From: Asterochloris sp. CNOR1
Lineage: Eukaryota > Chlorophyta > Trebouxiophyceae > Trebouxiales > Trebouxiaceae
Reading direction: 5' to 3'
DNA: 64,000 nucleotides
Assembly (NCBI GenBank): GCA_963969365.1
Contig: OZ017752.1
Coordinates: forward strand, 124,001 to 188,000
In this document: in pieces, positions 12,329-24,203 of the stretch
How the letters are laid out: the number at the start of each line of letters is the position of its first letter
Position numbering within the stretch: position 1 is the first letter of the stretch
Translations under genes and position numbers: made by a program
The notes under the pieces: model-generated
Seen by the model: the letters and a program-made list of their open reading frames with translations, nothing else
What the model was told of the DNA's origin: nothing
Database searches by the model: none

Positions 12329-15039
12329 ATGGACTCTGCATCTCTAGAACGAGTCAGGATCCTGTCTGGGCATTTGTTGCTGGAATGGGCCCCCACTGAG
12401 GCTGGCATTGCACCACAGGTACTGTCATGCCCTCTAGCCCACAGCTATGCTGGGCTCCAGCTGCATTGAGGTCATGCTGTTGCTGCTGCAGGACTGCGCT
12501 GCCACACATGCACCACTCTTCGCACGCTGTGCCACACAGACAGCCTATGCCCGGCCTGCTACTCTCCCCTCCAGCCAGGTGCAGCTCCTTTGCAATGGCT
12601 TCTCATGGTGCCCTCTGTCACCATGCACATGTGTAGCATTGCTGCACACAGTGCGTCCCACCATGGTGCAGGTCCCACTTCCACTGATCTCTTGCTACAG
12701 GTATCGACACCGAAGGTGCATCACATGAGGGAGAGGCAGGCCCGTGCCCGGCGCGGCGCCGTTCTGTTCACCCCTACCGCCCCAGGCACCTACACGCAGC
12801 ATGAGGCAGCCAGCTCCGGCGGGCCAGCCTTTGGCCGGCCCGCAAGCAAGTCTGCTGTTTCAGGTCAGCGGCTGCGCTGCAGCCATGCAAAGCGTCCTAT
12901 GGAGCAGAAAGACATGTACAGAACTCATACAGGGCAGCGGTTGCAAGCAGGACCTGGAGGTCTCTGCTCAGGCAAAGCTCGCAGGGTCAAGGGGAAAGCA
13001 GCAATTGTTCACAAGAATAATACAGAGCAGGGACTCCCAAGCCTGTCTTGACCATCCCTGCTCGGTAGGGCCTGGCTGAACGATTGTTGCTCCCCCCTTG
13101 CCCTGCAGCTTTGCCTGAGCAGGAACTTCCAGGTCTTCATGCCAGCAGACGCCGTCCCCTGTATTGATTTGTGAGTGTTCACTGCTACCTCTCTGCTCTG
13201 CAGCCCGTCTGAGCAGCTCCCAGGTAAGTTTGCCGGAAGACACCGCCCTGTATGGATCCTGTGAGAGGTTGCTGCTCGCCCTTGCCCTGCAGCTTGCCTG
13301 AAGGAGGCACTCCCAGGTCTTCTGTGCTGGTAGATGCTGCCCTGTTCCCAAAAGACACCGGCCAAATCTCCAGTGTTGTGCGTCAGTGCTGTTTCCTGTC
13401 TGTCCTGCAGCTTTGTCTGAATAGACACTCCGAGATCTTTACAATGGCACAGACACTGCTTTGTGCCGTTATACGTGAGCGACTCCTGCTCCCTGCCTGC
13501 TCTGCAGCCCGTCTGAGCAGGGACTTTCAGCTCTTCCCACTGGCAGACACTGGCAGCGCCGCGCAGGCACGGCCCCAGCGGCAGCTGTTCCCTCTGCTGC
13601 AGAGCCAGGGCTGCGTCCCACAGGTGGGCTGTCCTCTGCCCAGCCACTGGGCGCTGCGTAGTGTAGCAGCACAGTGGCTGTTGATCTGACCAGCAGTGAG
13701 GTCTCAACTGGGCCGACATGTTTTCAGACAAGCCATCTGCTTTATGCCTGACTGCTGCACACTGTGTGGTGTGGCAGAAAGTTTGCTGTTCTGCTATGCT
13801 GTACAACGTGGAATGAGAGCAGCTTCCACCCAGGCAGTCCAGATGTGCTTATCATCATTGGCCATCACACAAGTAGGGCCCAACTGCCCTCAGCATGGCT
13901 GCCAGCGGCCTGGGGCCTGAAAGCCTGACTGTTCTGCAGGTGGAAGTTGTTGAGCAGCAGGACGCCTACAGCCTGCTGGTGGCGCTGCCTGGAGTCGAGT
14001 CGAGTGCGGATGCTGTCTGCTTTTTGTTGTGAATCTTGCCAATGCTGGATCACAGCAAGGCCTGCCTGCTCTGATTTGCTTGTAAGCCTCTGTGATGGGA
14101 TTGCACTTGAGGTTTTACTGGCAGTCTTGCACTGGCATCCTGTCTGCCTTTCAGTGTCTGCTATGTGAGCCTGGCTGGCCAACATGGATTGTGTTTGTTT
14201 GTTTACTGCAGGGGCTCTGCGTGTGGAGGTCAAAGATGCCAGGCTCATTGTGAGGGGCAGCCGCCCAGTGCGACCTGAAGCAGGTGACACACCCTGGGTT
14301 ACCTGCATCAATCTTTGTGACACGGTGTGTGCAAGAGTGTCTAGCATTTTCTCAAAGCAATTGGTCAAGCCTGGCTGCCTGCGCAGTGACACCTCTGTGA
14401 CACAGCTTGAGCAAAATTGGCGGACATTGCCTCTTCAGCGGGTGCATCATCCTGGCTGCCTGCTCTCCCTCCTCAGACACAGTGTGTGTCAAGGTGTTGC
14501 TTGCTGCTGTGCAGCAGGTGACACACCCTGCGCTGACCTCTGTGACATAGTATTTGCAAGGGTGCTGAGCATCGCTCTTTCCTGGGTGACTCACATTGGC
14601 TGCTCCACCCTCTCCTGAGATACTGTTGCACGAGCCTGTGTCACGAACTGTCCCGAGCCAACGGGTCAACAACTGCACATGTGTCAGCTTACCCCAGTGG
14701 GATTATCTGCTGCTGACCTGTCAGCGCTCGCGACTTGTTGCTGCCTGTCTCAGCCAGCTGCAAGCAATCTGCTGCAAATCATAAACTGATGCATGGGCTG
14801 ATGCGTGCAGCTGTATGCTGCAGGCAGCAAGCTGCGTACAGACCTGTCATGGGGCCCCTTTGAGGCAGTGTTCGAGATCCCGCCCAGGGCAGACAGCCGT
14901 AGGGTCACTGCCTCCTACAAGCATGGCCTGCTGAAGGTGGGGTTGCCACCAAGCCTTGCTCAGGCAGTGCACCTGCTCTGGTCGCAGACGCTGTTTCAGC
15001 CTGTCATGTCCTGTGCAGGTGCTCATCTCCAAGATATGA
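12329..15039 (+). CDS. Small heat-shock-like (HSP20/alpha-crystallin) protein, 212 aa, 7 exons
   Basis: Exons are 12329-12418, 12701-12863, 13508-13623, 13940-14003, 14212-14283, 14824-14936 and 15019-15039, phases consistent. The C-terminal half (about 124-212) is an alpha-crystallin domain: VEVVEQQDAYSLLVALPGV, then ALRVEVKDARLIVRGSRP, then FEAVFEIPP and the A-x-Y-K-x-G-L-L family signature in VTASYKHGLLKV, ending VLISKI (an IxI-like tail). The N-terminal part (from MDSASLERVRILSG) is basic and low in complexity (RERQARARRG) and not recognised. Such proteins usually act as ATP-independent holdases. I see no transit peptide. Exons 1 and 2 are supported mainly by phase and composition. Intron 2 is filled with copies of the exon 3 junction. 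The stop lies 232 bp from the convergent UBC27 stop. Confidence 0.78.
12864..13507 (+). repeat. Direct and inverted acceptor/exon-start copies in HSP20 intron 2
   Basis: The true exon 3 acceptor (CTCTGCAG|CCCGTCTGAGCAGG, 13507) is preceded by copies whose acceptors end at about 13108, 13203, 13292 and 13410, about 90-120 bp apart. Each copy is followed by exon-like sequence matching the SRDFQLFPLADT codons. One further unit, about 12870-13035, is inverted: its reverse complement gives AGCTTTGCCTGAGCAGAGAC. The inverted unit and its direct neighbour could fold into an imperfect stem. The array produces a spurious repetitive reverse ORF. Confidence 0.8.
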
Positions 15040-15271
15040 TTCATTCCAGCTCTGCTGTGTATTTGTGGTTGCCCTGTTGCAAACTCACCAACAATTTGTA
15101 CCTCTGTCACATCATTGCACTAGTGTGTACACAATTTGAGCCTGAGCAATGCCTGTGTAAAATAGCCACCTAGATTGGCATGAAAGGTTGAAGGGGGGCC
15201 AGGGCAAGCAAATGCGGGCTTCAAAATTCAGCTGAGCTGAGAACCTGAGAGCTGGGTGTCTCTGGAGCATG

Positions 15272-17824
15272 TCAGGACCCCAGCAGCGCTTCCAAAGCAG
15301 CAGTCTCATCCCCACCTGACACCTGCAGGGCTGTGACGGCTGCATGGGCATCAAAGCCCATTTCTGTCAGCCTTTTCACCTGCAGTTGCCACAAATGAAA
15401 GCATTTTGGCAGGTGAACTGGCACTCACGCTTGCTGTGCAGCGCCTGCGCTCACATGTGCAGCAGCAAGGTCTTGGGAAGGTCTCACACCTGGTAGCAGA
15501 TGCTACCCAGGGTAACACAGCTGGCTGGGCAACTCACAGCTTCATCCTGCGGCCCTGTTTTCCGGGCATATGTCTGCGTCCAGAGCCGGGCCTGTTGCTG
15601 GAACGCTCGCTGATCTGTGTTATACTGCTTGGCCACCACTGCGTCCTGCAGGGGGACATGACAGCGTCGCACTGCCGCAGATCTGTGCGAGCAGCCCCTG
15701 CTGCAGATGCATGCCTGCTGGCTGGAAGGGGTCAGCCACACCATCAGCAGTGGCGCCGCCGATGCCACCCTGTGCAGCAAGTGCATGGCTTCTGCTGGAG
15801 AGAGAAAGCAGGCCGACAGCTGGCATTGCCCCCTGCCACCAGGCAGCTACCCTATATACATGCTTAGTTAAGTAGTTAGCCCAGTAGCGTGTCCCATTGC
15901 TTGCAGCTCTGAGACCCTTGCAAGCTTGATAGGCAAGGTGATAATCCCCTCTGTTTCAAGATGGCTTCCAAGACACAACTATGCGCTGCTGGGCAGGCTG
16001 GCAAAATGAAATACAACCAACACAACCATCTTAAATCACCTGAGGGTCCCCTGGCTCCGGCGAAGACAGCAGCGCCTGCAGGCTGAGGAGAGCCGTCTTC
16101 AGCGTCAGAGCGGGGCTCCACTGGTCCTGCATGGCACCGTGTACACTGTGAGAGCTCAGGCGGCGCAGTTGCCGTCAGGCGTGGGACTCGCCCGGTCCTG
16201 GAATGGCAGCCAGGACACTTTCAGAGCTCAGGCAGCCCAGCAGCAGGTGACATGCAAGCTCCACTGATCCTGCACCGCAGCGTGCAAGCTTTGAGAGCTC
16301 CAGTAAGCTACAGGGCAGGGAGACAAATGGTCACTGCGTGGACCAGGCCGGCTGAAATAGCCTCAACGGCCCACTGTGGGGGTCTGCCGCTCTCGTGGGG
16401 CACAATGAGCCTGGAAGCTTGGATACGTTAGGCAGTCTGCATATGTGGTTCTCCATTAACAGCCATCTGACAAGCCCTGCGGGAGGCACACACCTTCAGG
16501 ATGTCCAGGCAGATGGCTCCATTTGCGCTGCTGACGTTGGGGTGCCTGCGGTGGCAGCAGTCCTTGTTCAGGGCTCCTCAAACATCCCTGTGGCTCCTCA
16601 CAAGGCAGCCTGGTGCACTGGATGGGTGCAGCATCTGCTGGAGAGGCTGCTGCAGTTTGTGCTGGAGCTTGAAACAAGTTCAGACAGACAGTATGTGTAT
16701 CTTCAGGAGCAGAAGCACCCTGGAGCCAATTTCAGTGAGGCTACAGAGCATGCCGGGGCAAAAGCATGTCGGCCACAGGCAGCTCACCAGACTTTGGTGG
16801 TGAACCTCATCTTGGGCGGGACAAAAGGGTACTGCTGCCCTGCAGGGGGGAGGAGAGGTGGTGTGAAGCATGTGACCGGGCAACAGCTTGATGGCCGGGC
16901 AACAGCTTGGTGTCAAGGCAGGCCGAAGATGCCTGTCGGCCTCCTGGCAGGCTGTGACACTGACAGGCACATGAAAGGCAGCGCTGCGCAGTATCATGGC
17001 CAAGTCAGCCTCCGAGCAGCCAGGCAGTATTGATGAGGCAAAAATCAGAGGCAACTTGCAAAGGAGCAGCTTGATCAGGCTTGTACTCCACAGGGTTCAC
17101 ATGTATAAGAGGGCATTCCTATGCTCTGCCAAGCTGATATCACACAAGCACATCACGTTGGTGTGATACCTCTATGCAAATGCTGTTTGTACAGCAGCGC
17201 TTACCTAGCTGGATGTCCACCACAAAGAGACCTCCCTCATAGGCTGTGTCCTTGGGACCTGCACACAATCACTCCAGCTTAATGCCAGGCTGATGTTAGC
17301 AGAGACAACCAAGCGTGTGTTGGCTGTTGGCACACTTGAGCAGATGCATGGCAGGACCTGCATGCTGCCATCCGTCTTTGAGAAGGACAGAGGCAGGGCG
17401 CGAGGCAGCAATCACCTTCAACAAAGCCAGTGAGCGCTGTCAGGTTGCCTCCTGACTTGACATGAATGCTCACGCCGCTGGCCTTATCCCTCTCGATTTC
17501 TTTGAGTTCTTTCTGCAGGGTGAGATGGCTCACATCGTTCGCAGCGGCAGCAGGCATGGATGCACTGAACAGGGCACTGCTGGGTGAAGTATTACTGACG
17601 GCGTCTTGACATGATAATGCACTCCTGGTGCAGGCACAGCGAGGCTGCGCACTGCCGAAGCTTGTGCACAGCAATGTGCAGATCGATGGCAGCAGATGGG
17701 ACATGTTCACGAGGCAAAGCTGGCTGCCAAAATCAGCTTCGCCTGCTCCACAAGGCATGCAAGGGCGTGCAAATTGATGCTGTCCAGAGCTGGTATGTAC
17801 CTGTATTCTGCCGAAGTCTGCCAT
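15272..17824 (-). CDS. UBC27: Ubiquitin-conjugating enzyme E2 with C-terminal UBA (UBC27/UBE2K type), 193 aa, 8 exons
   Basis: Exons (minus) are 17801-17824, 17416-17512, 17205-17258, 16788-16839, 16494-16545, 16040-16126, 15538-15645 and 15272-15379, all in phase. The protein begins [17 protein letters not shown] and has [25 protein letters not shown] and the catalytic Cys88 in [13 protein letters not shown], then [20 protein letters not shown] 35-residue UBA domain follows ([19 protein letters not shown], then [14 protein letters not shown]). Length and order match Arabidopsis UBC27 almost exactly; UBE2K-type E2s build Lys48-linked ubiquitin chains. It is head to head with DDI1, 205 bp apart, and convergent with the HSP20-like gene. 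A 24-nt first exon carries just eight codons. Confidence 0.95.
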
Positions 17825-18029
17825 GGGCTGCTGCTGCTGTGAGCCACTGCTGCAGCTCCGCCAGCTGAGGCTCGATCTGCTTCAGGGGCTTCAAGGCTAC
17901 CTTGGATCTATGCGATCAGAGACATGATTGAGCCTTGATGAGGCCATCCATCTGCCCACTGGTGCACAACTTGCGAATTCAGCCCTAGCATTACCCCAGA
18001 CCAGCAGACTGTCAAAGTTGCTGCCTCAA
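17825..18029. promoter_or_regulatory. Shared 205-bp divergent promoter region of UBC27 and DDI1
   Basis: Two ubiquitin-system genes start outward from this short spacer, so it is inferred to act as a bidirectional promoter carrying both 5' UTRs. I see no TATA box. It contains CTGCTGCTGCTGTG next to the UBC27 start and a GATCTATGCGATCAGAGAC segment near the middle, neither assigned to a known factor. Confidence 0.55.
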
Positions 18030-21000
18030 ATGAGGCTCACCGTCAGCCTCACAGACTCTGAGCAGATCATCTCTGTTGAGGCAAGTCCTGATTGCTTGCC
18101 AAGGCTACGTGCTGCCCCTGACTTCCAGGAATGCCAGCTGCTCTCCAGCTTGCTGATTCGTTAAGATTGCTGATGAGAAGAACTTAACTGGCAAAGCACG
18201 CAGTTCTGTATAGCATGCTATGTTTTGACGTTGCCTTCCTCCAAATGCCTAGGTGGATGAGGAGACAGACATCCCCACCCTGAAGGCCATCTTGGAAGCA
18301 GAGTCCTCAATTCCAGGAGACCGGCAGCGACTGCAGGTCAATGGGAGCCTGCTCAACAGCAGGTGAGCAGCTCAATTGCGGGCATGCATGTCCTTGGATG
18401 CTGCCTGCTCACCAGCCAGGAGGTGCAAACATCCCCTTAGCTGGACCCAGCCAGGGGCCCATGTCAGGCTTCCACTTGCCGCACCAACCGGCCACATGCT
18501 TCTGTGCCAAGCCTGCCTTTCTGCAACCCTGTGCAATGGACCCTGCACGTTGCTCAGACGGGCACACTGGCCCTTCCCACATTCTGGTTCGTGCTCAGGC
18601 AGGTGGACAGGTAGTGACCTTGATGTCTCTGCAGAGAGCCCAGCAGGCTCCCTGCACAGGGCAGCACTCTGATCGCCTTTGGCCTGCTCCTGCTATGCTA
18701 GGCTGGCGGCAGCAGCCAGCCCACCTGACACCCTGCGGGAGGGCAGCACACTTCAGGTTTACGGACACCCCTGGCAGCCATTGTGCCTTCATCCAACACA
18801 GTAGCATTCTGACCGCCTCCTGCCCGGTGCTGCAGTGGGAGGCTGCCAGCAAATCAGGCCAAATACAGAGGGTAGACTCCTTCATAAACAGTTGACCCCC
18901 AGCCCAGACCTCCTGCCCGCTGCTGCATTCACTGTGGGCCATCAGATGCCCTCCTCAAAGCATGACAAAAGCTGCTGCTGCAGCAAAAGTACATTGGCTG
19001 TAGCTGGAGCCCAGCAGGGGCAGGTAGTCCATTAGCGACTCTACAGATTGCATTCCCATCCCATCTTCATTATTTGCTGCTGCAGTGGGACTTTGGCAGC
19101 AGCAGGCCTCAAAGATGGCGACCTCCTGGAGCTGATGCAAAGCGCTCCTGCACAGCAGCTGGCAGGCATCAACACAGGCAACCCATTTGCCCAGGGGCCA
19201 GATGGCACTGCTGTAAATGCTGAGGCCTTCCTCCGCGCCCTCAGGGCCAACTCCCAGATGATGGCAACGCTGCCAGAGCCTGCGCGGCGCATCGTGGAGG
19301 TGGGCTGCCGCACAGATGGGTCAATTGTGCCATCAAGCAGACCTGTGCGGCATTTTGCAGGGCATTTTGAACACGGGAAGAGCCCAGAATGCTGCAAACA
19401 CGCTGTGAATCTGCGCACTCTCTGCGGGCTGGCAACATGTAGGCGCGCAATGGCAAGCTGCAGCGGGTAGGGCTGGCTGCAGAGATGCATACCCTTGACA
19501 GCTGGGGACAGTCCAGACCGCTGTGTGCTGTGCATCTGCTCAGCCTGCTGCTGCACATGTGTGCAGGCTGGCGATACACGGGCGCTCAATGACATGCTGC
19601 GGCGGACGACCATGGCTCGCCATGAGCAGGAGGGAGCGGCCATGGACGAGCCAATGCCCGATGGGGACCCCCTCTCCCCAACATACCAGGCGTGTGGGTT
19701 TCAGCCAGTATTGGGCTGTCTTGGGCGGACTCAAGCAGCAGTGTAGCTCAAGTCATTGGTCACCGGGAACCCTCCTCGCTACCAAGGCAAGGGAAGCATG
19801 GCCATGAGCAGCCTGCAGCCTGCTCACAGTCTCCCCAAGACGTGTACTTCAAGCTGGGTGTGCCACAGTCCGCAAGCTAGCTGAGCGCAAGCGATTGAGC
19901 CACTGAGCCCATCTGACTGGTTGATGTGGCCGTTTGTCAACACACATCAGCAGTGTAGCACATTACTGCAAACAGTCCACCATTTGCAGCTGCACACTAC
20001 AGTCAACAGACGCCTTGCTGTGCAGCTGCCCTGCCAAATGACTGACAGCTCCGCTCTGCAGGCCAAGCTTGCTGAGCACATCCGGCAGAAGAATGTGGCA
20101 GAGAACATGCAGCTGGCCTGGGACCACTCCCCCGAGGTGTTTGGCCGCGTCATCATGCTGTACGTAGACATGGAGGTGGGTGCTTGGTGAGTGCACCGCT
20201 CTCTGCCTTGGCGCTCATGCTGGCTGCACAGCTTTGAAGGCAGACCCATGGGGCTCGCTGAGCCCAGCTCACGGCTCTGCCAGGGGCAAAGAGTGCTCTT
20301 CAGGGGACTCGACTGCCCATCACCCTATCGCTGCTACAGCTGCAGCAGCCATATGCTGCGGCACGCTTCAAGCTGAAGAATTACAAGTGCAGATCATAGG
20401 CGTTGGACCTCATAGCAGCTCTCTCTCTGAATGCTTTCAGAGGTGGCCCCGGCAGGTGGATGCCTGGAACTTGAGTGACTGCCCCTTGCAGGTGAAAGGC
20501 ACCAAGGTGAAGCCATCTGTGGGCCTTGCCATGCAGCACAGCCCTGGCCCAAACTTCCTTTGTTCTCCAGCAATGTGTACTGCAGAGAGTGGGACCAACG
20601 TAAAGCCATCTGTGGGCCTTGCCGTGCAGCACAGCCCTAGCCCAAACTCCCTTTCTTCTCCAATGACGTGGCGTGCAGGTGAATGGCACCAAGATGAAGG
20701 CCTTTGTGGACTCGGGGGCCCAGATGACTATCATGTCCCAGCAGGCGGCCGAGCGCTGCAACATCCTGCGGCTGATGGACACGCGGTGGGCCGGCATGGC
20801 GCGGGGGGTGGGCACTGGGAAAATTCTGGGGAGGGTGCACCAGGTGGGCCATGCGCATCCAGCAGAGGTAGCTGCCTGTGGAAGGCTTTGGCGGGGCCTG
20901 AGCTCTGCATTCTGCTTTTTGCATCAAGTTCTGGGTATTGTGCTCTTATGCACGAGGTGCATCAGGTGAGCGTTCACAACAGCACAGGAACCTGGGTGCT

Positions 21001-24000
21001 GGACAAGTTTTAATGAGCTGTGTCTTGCGGTAGGTGCAGAATGCGTCAGGTCTGGGTTAGAGCTGGCACTCCTGTGAGCGCTCTGGGCTGGGGAACATGT
21101 GATGACTGAGCACAGGACAAGTCCTGAGGTGCCTGCTCCAGGTGCAGAGGCGGCCTCAAGATTCCACAGCTTGCCAGGCAGCTGTCACTTCTCTGAGGCC
21201 TGTGCAGACCTCTTGGGGTGAGTGCCTGAAGCAGTGCTTCTCACTGGAGTTGCAGTGGGCTAGCATGGTGCATCAGGGTCGTCAGGAGGAGACTGTTGGG
21301 CTGCTCACACCAGCAGCAGGGCCAAACCATCTCAGCCTGTGACAACTGTTTGGATGGTGGCCATTTCAAATTTCTGGCGGGGACAGGTCTGGGGTGCGTA
21401 CTCCAGGTGATGATTACGGGCTGTGGACTCGAAGGCTATGGGTACGGGCTGTGGATTCGAAGGCTGTGGGTTCGAAGCCGCCAGAAGGCCCAGTTGAGGT
21501 TGGCAGATGCCTTGCTGCTGTGGTCTGCTACAGTGCTGCCACTTGAGTGGGCCCTGCCAAGTGTCTGACTGCACTGCCCTCGAGGTGCACCTGATGAATC
21601 ACCTGACTGGTCTGACTGTGTTGGTCTGACTGTGTTACAGGCGTCCCTCAAACTGAGCCATGCCTCACTGCCCTGCCTGTTGTGCTTGCGGCGCCCCTCA
21701 AATATGGGCCCTGCCTGACTGCCCTGCCCATCCTGGCTGCAGGCGCCCCTCAGAGTGGGCTCCGACTTCATCACTGCCAGCATCAGCGTCATGGAGACTC
21801 AGTCCATGGAGTTCCTCTTTGGCCTGGACATGCTGCGGTGAGCACGCATTCAGCCAGGGTATCAAGGCTGCTGTGAGCCTGGTAGACTTAGGCTATGTCA
21901 CTGAAGCAATCTCACTGAGCCGGTGTCAAGGTGCTGCTGTGAACCTGACAGCCTCAGGCTACCTCATCGAAGCAGGTGCCCAGCCAGGACTTCCCTGGGC
22001 TTGCTGTCGTGAGCCCAGCATTTCGCCACCTCTGCACCTGCGCAAGTGCCCAGCAGAGGTGGCAAAATGCTGGACAGTGCGTCTGCAATCGACGGTCTGC
22101 GGCGACCCCTTTGCAAGCAATCATGCTGCCTGGCTGATAAAGCGTGTTGCAGCACACCTGCATTGGGCTGTCTGCGTGCGCAGCCTGCACACATGCCAAG
22201 GCACCCTGACAGCAACATTGTCCCCTCCCAACTGCCCATCTCAGCAACAGGCTTGCAGCCTTGTGGCAACGCCTCCTTGCTGAGCCGCACCTGCCATGCA
22301 AACCTCAGGTTGCCGCCACCAGATTGCCCCAGCACAAGGTGTGTCACTAGAGGGCCTCATGCGCGCCTGGAAATCAGCAGCCTCCTGTAGCCAGAGGCTA
22401 CATCTGCCTGCTTTAGTGGCCAGGTCCAGAGCCCTGCAACAGAGGGAGTGCAACAAGAGAGACCCCTCAAAGCAGATTCTGGACAAGCGAGTCCTTGCTG
22501 TCTGCAGGCGCCATGCCTGCACCATTGATCTGAAGCGCAACGTGCTCACCTTCGGCAGCCTCAGCAGCGAGCTGCCCTTTCTGGCAGAGCATGAGATCCC
22601 TGGGCACCTGCGCGAGGAAGAAGTGGTTCCAGAGGACGGACAATCAGGTGTGCAGTCCACTGAGACCTCACCTCATGGGCCTAGCCAGTTGCAGATTCAG
22701 GGCACTTTGGTCAGTGGGTCTATCCTCTTCCAGGGAAGGGGCAACCAGGTGATCAGTGCAACCTGTACCGCTGGGGAAGCACTGGAGGCAGAGGAGTGTA
22801 GCAGAGGGATCTGTGGGAAGCTTCGCTGCCACTGACAGCCTCAGAAGCAGTGATGGCTACAGCAGGGGCCCCTCTGGTGACCTTAGTCAAGCTCGATGCA
22901 ATCCGCGTTGCCAAGATTGGCCCAAGCTGCTAGCTTTGGGAGCCTGCCCCTATCTTGTCACCAGCGTGGCGCCAAGGTGCAATGTCTGGTCTGCTCTGAG
23001 CTGTGATGCTCTGACTCCCCATGTCATGCTGCTTCAACCTCCCATGTGTTGCTGCTCTGCAGGTGATGCAGGCACCAGCAGGAACCCTGGCAGCGGCAGC
23101 AGCGGCGGGGCTCAGCAGCAGCAGTCAGGGGTCACAGGGCAGACCACAAATCCAGGTCAGTGCACACCAGCCCCTCCGCCACTGAGGGGATGTGCACGAG
23201 CCCTCTGTCAGGGATGTGGCCAGGTGGCGACCCTGCAGCATGCTGCTGTCTCTGTTGCCCACCATCAGGTCTTGCTAGGGTGTCCATGCTTGTTGCCTAG
23301 AGTGTTTTGTGCTTATTGCCTGCCACCAGGTAGTGCTAAAGTGTCATGGGCACACCACCAACCCAGGGGCATGTAGTGTCGCCCTCTGCCCACTCCCAGG
23401 CTGAGGGGAGGTTCACGCCAAGCATCGACCCTGCAGAAGGCTCCTGCACTTGCTGCCTGCCATCAGGTCCTGCCAGACTGTTACAGGGCACACCACCAAC
23501 CCAGTTCTGGGCAGTCTTGAGTGCTCAAGGGCAAAGGCCATGAATGCACAGTGACTCTTCCAGCTGCCTGATGGGCGTGGTTTCGAAGGATCTTAGCTGA
23601 TTGCTGTGCAGGTGGGATCAGTGGGACGCTGAACACCCCTTCGCTACAGAGCCCTGGCTCTGCGGCGGCTGCAGCTGCAGCCGCCGCAGAGCGGCGTGCA
23701 GCAGGGCAGCAGCAGCAGCATCCCGAAGGGGCGCCACTGCCTGCAGGAGCTGCAGGCTCAGGTGCACCATTCTTTCGTCTCTTCCCTCATGCATGTCTTG
23801 TGACTGCATCCTGCCTGCCCAGGGTATTCAGTCATGGTGCCATTGCTGCTTGAAAACGTGAGGCCAGCTGGCCTGGAGCTGGAGCGCGGTCCATTGTCCG
23901 CTGCAGCTGCCAGATCAGATGCAACAAAGGGAGAGCAAGGGTGCTTGTGCCAACCTGCTGCCGCCAGTCAGGGAACTTCCAGATGTGGCTGCCAGCCTTG

Positions 24001-24203
24001 AGCTGTCCTTGACATGCACCACATGCACAGCCTCCACAGCTGAGCCATGAGAGGCAGGATGCTTCCCTTCCTACCATGCAGGGCTCAGTGAAAAGGTTCA
24101 GGCACTGGTGGCTCTTGGCTTCTCAGAGCAGCAGAGCATAGAGGCTCTCCAAGCCTGTGGCGGGAATGCAGATGCAGCTGCCAGCTTCCTGTCTGGGTTT
24201 TAG
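18030..24203 (+). CDS. DDI1: DDI1-type UBL/retropepsin/UBA protein, 458 aa, 11 exons
   Basis: Exons are 18030-18080, 18253-18362, 19086-19299, 19567-19689, 20062-20175, 20679-20843, 21743-21837, 22508-22647, 23063-23155, 23612-23761 and 24082-24203, phases consistent. Domains in order: ubiquitin-like 1-75 ([17 protein letters not shown], then [12 protein letters not shown]); a helical region with RALNDMLRR; the DDI linker ([20 protein letters not shown]); a retroviral-type aspartic protease core with active-site Asp about 215 ([14 protein letters not shown] and GRVHQ, then [18 protein letters not shown]); a Gly/Ser/Ala/Gln-rich linker; and a UBA at 419-458 ([20 protein letters not shown]). 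Family members shuttle ubiquitinated cargo to the proteasome and cleave highly ubiquitinated substrates. Intron 1 has a GC donor (GAG|GCAAGT). Exon 4 could end at CAG|GCGTGT, or six codons later at a GT donor. Introns 5, 6 and 9 contain junction copies. Confidence 0.94.
20470..20678 (+). repeat. Acceptor/exon-start copies in DDI1 intron 5
   Basis: The exon 6 start (GTGCAG|GTGAATGGCACCAAGATGAAGG, encoding VNGTKMKAF) appears in decayed form at about 20485 (TTGCAGGTGAAAGGCACCAAGG) and about 20580 (CTGCAGAGAGTGGGACCAACG). Each is followed by GCCATCTGTGGGCCTTGCC and CAGCACAGCCCT. Spacing is about 97 bp, directly before the protease-core exon. Confidence 0.8.
21560..21742 (+). repeat. Acceptor/exon-start copies in DDI1 intron 6
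   Basis: The exon 7 start (CTGCAG|GCGCCCCTCAGAGTGGG) recurs upstream as GTTACAG|GCGTCCCTCAAACTGAG (about 21640) and CTTGCGGCGCCCCTCAAATATGG (about 21687). CTGCCTGACTGCCCTGCC-like segments lie between them. Spacing is about 50 bp. The first copy keeps a usable AG. Confidence 0.75.
23156..23611 (+). repeat. Exon-end/donor copies in DDI1 intron 9
   Basis: The end of exon 9 and its donor (CACAGGGCAGACCACAAATCCAG|GTCAG) is copied at about 23341 (CATGGGCACACCACCAACCCAGGGGC) and about 23485 (TACAGGGCACACCACCAACCCAGTTC). The copies share flanking CTGCCTGCCA(C/T)CAGGT. The donors are lost in both. Confidence 0.7.

Noticed and set aside
13009-13806. A 265-codon reverse ORF with internal repeats
   Set aside because: It is produced by the HSP20 intron 2 repeat array read backwards; low-complexity Gln/Arg/Cys-rich sequence with no recognisable domain.
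21405-21480. tRNA-like GGTTCGAAG sequences
   Set aside because: They belong to a short tandem repeat (GGGCTGTGGAxTCGAAGGCT) in a DDI1 intron. No acceptor stem or anticodon arm can be built.
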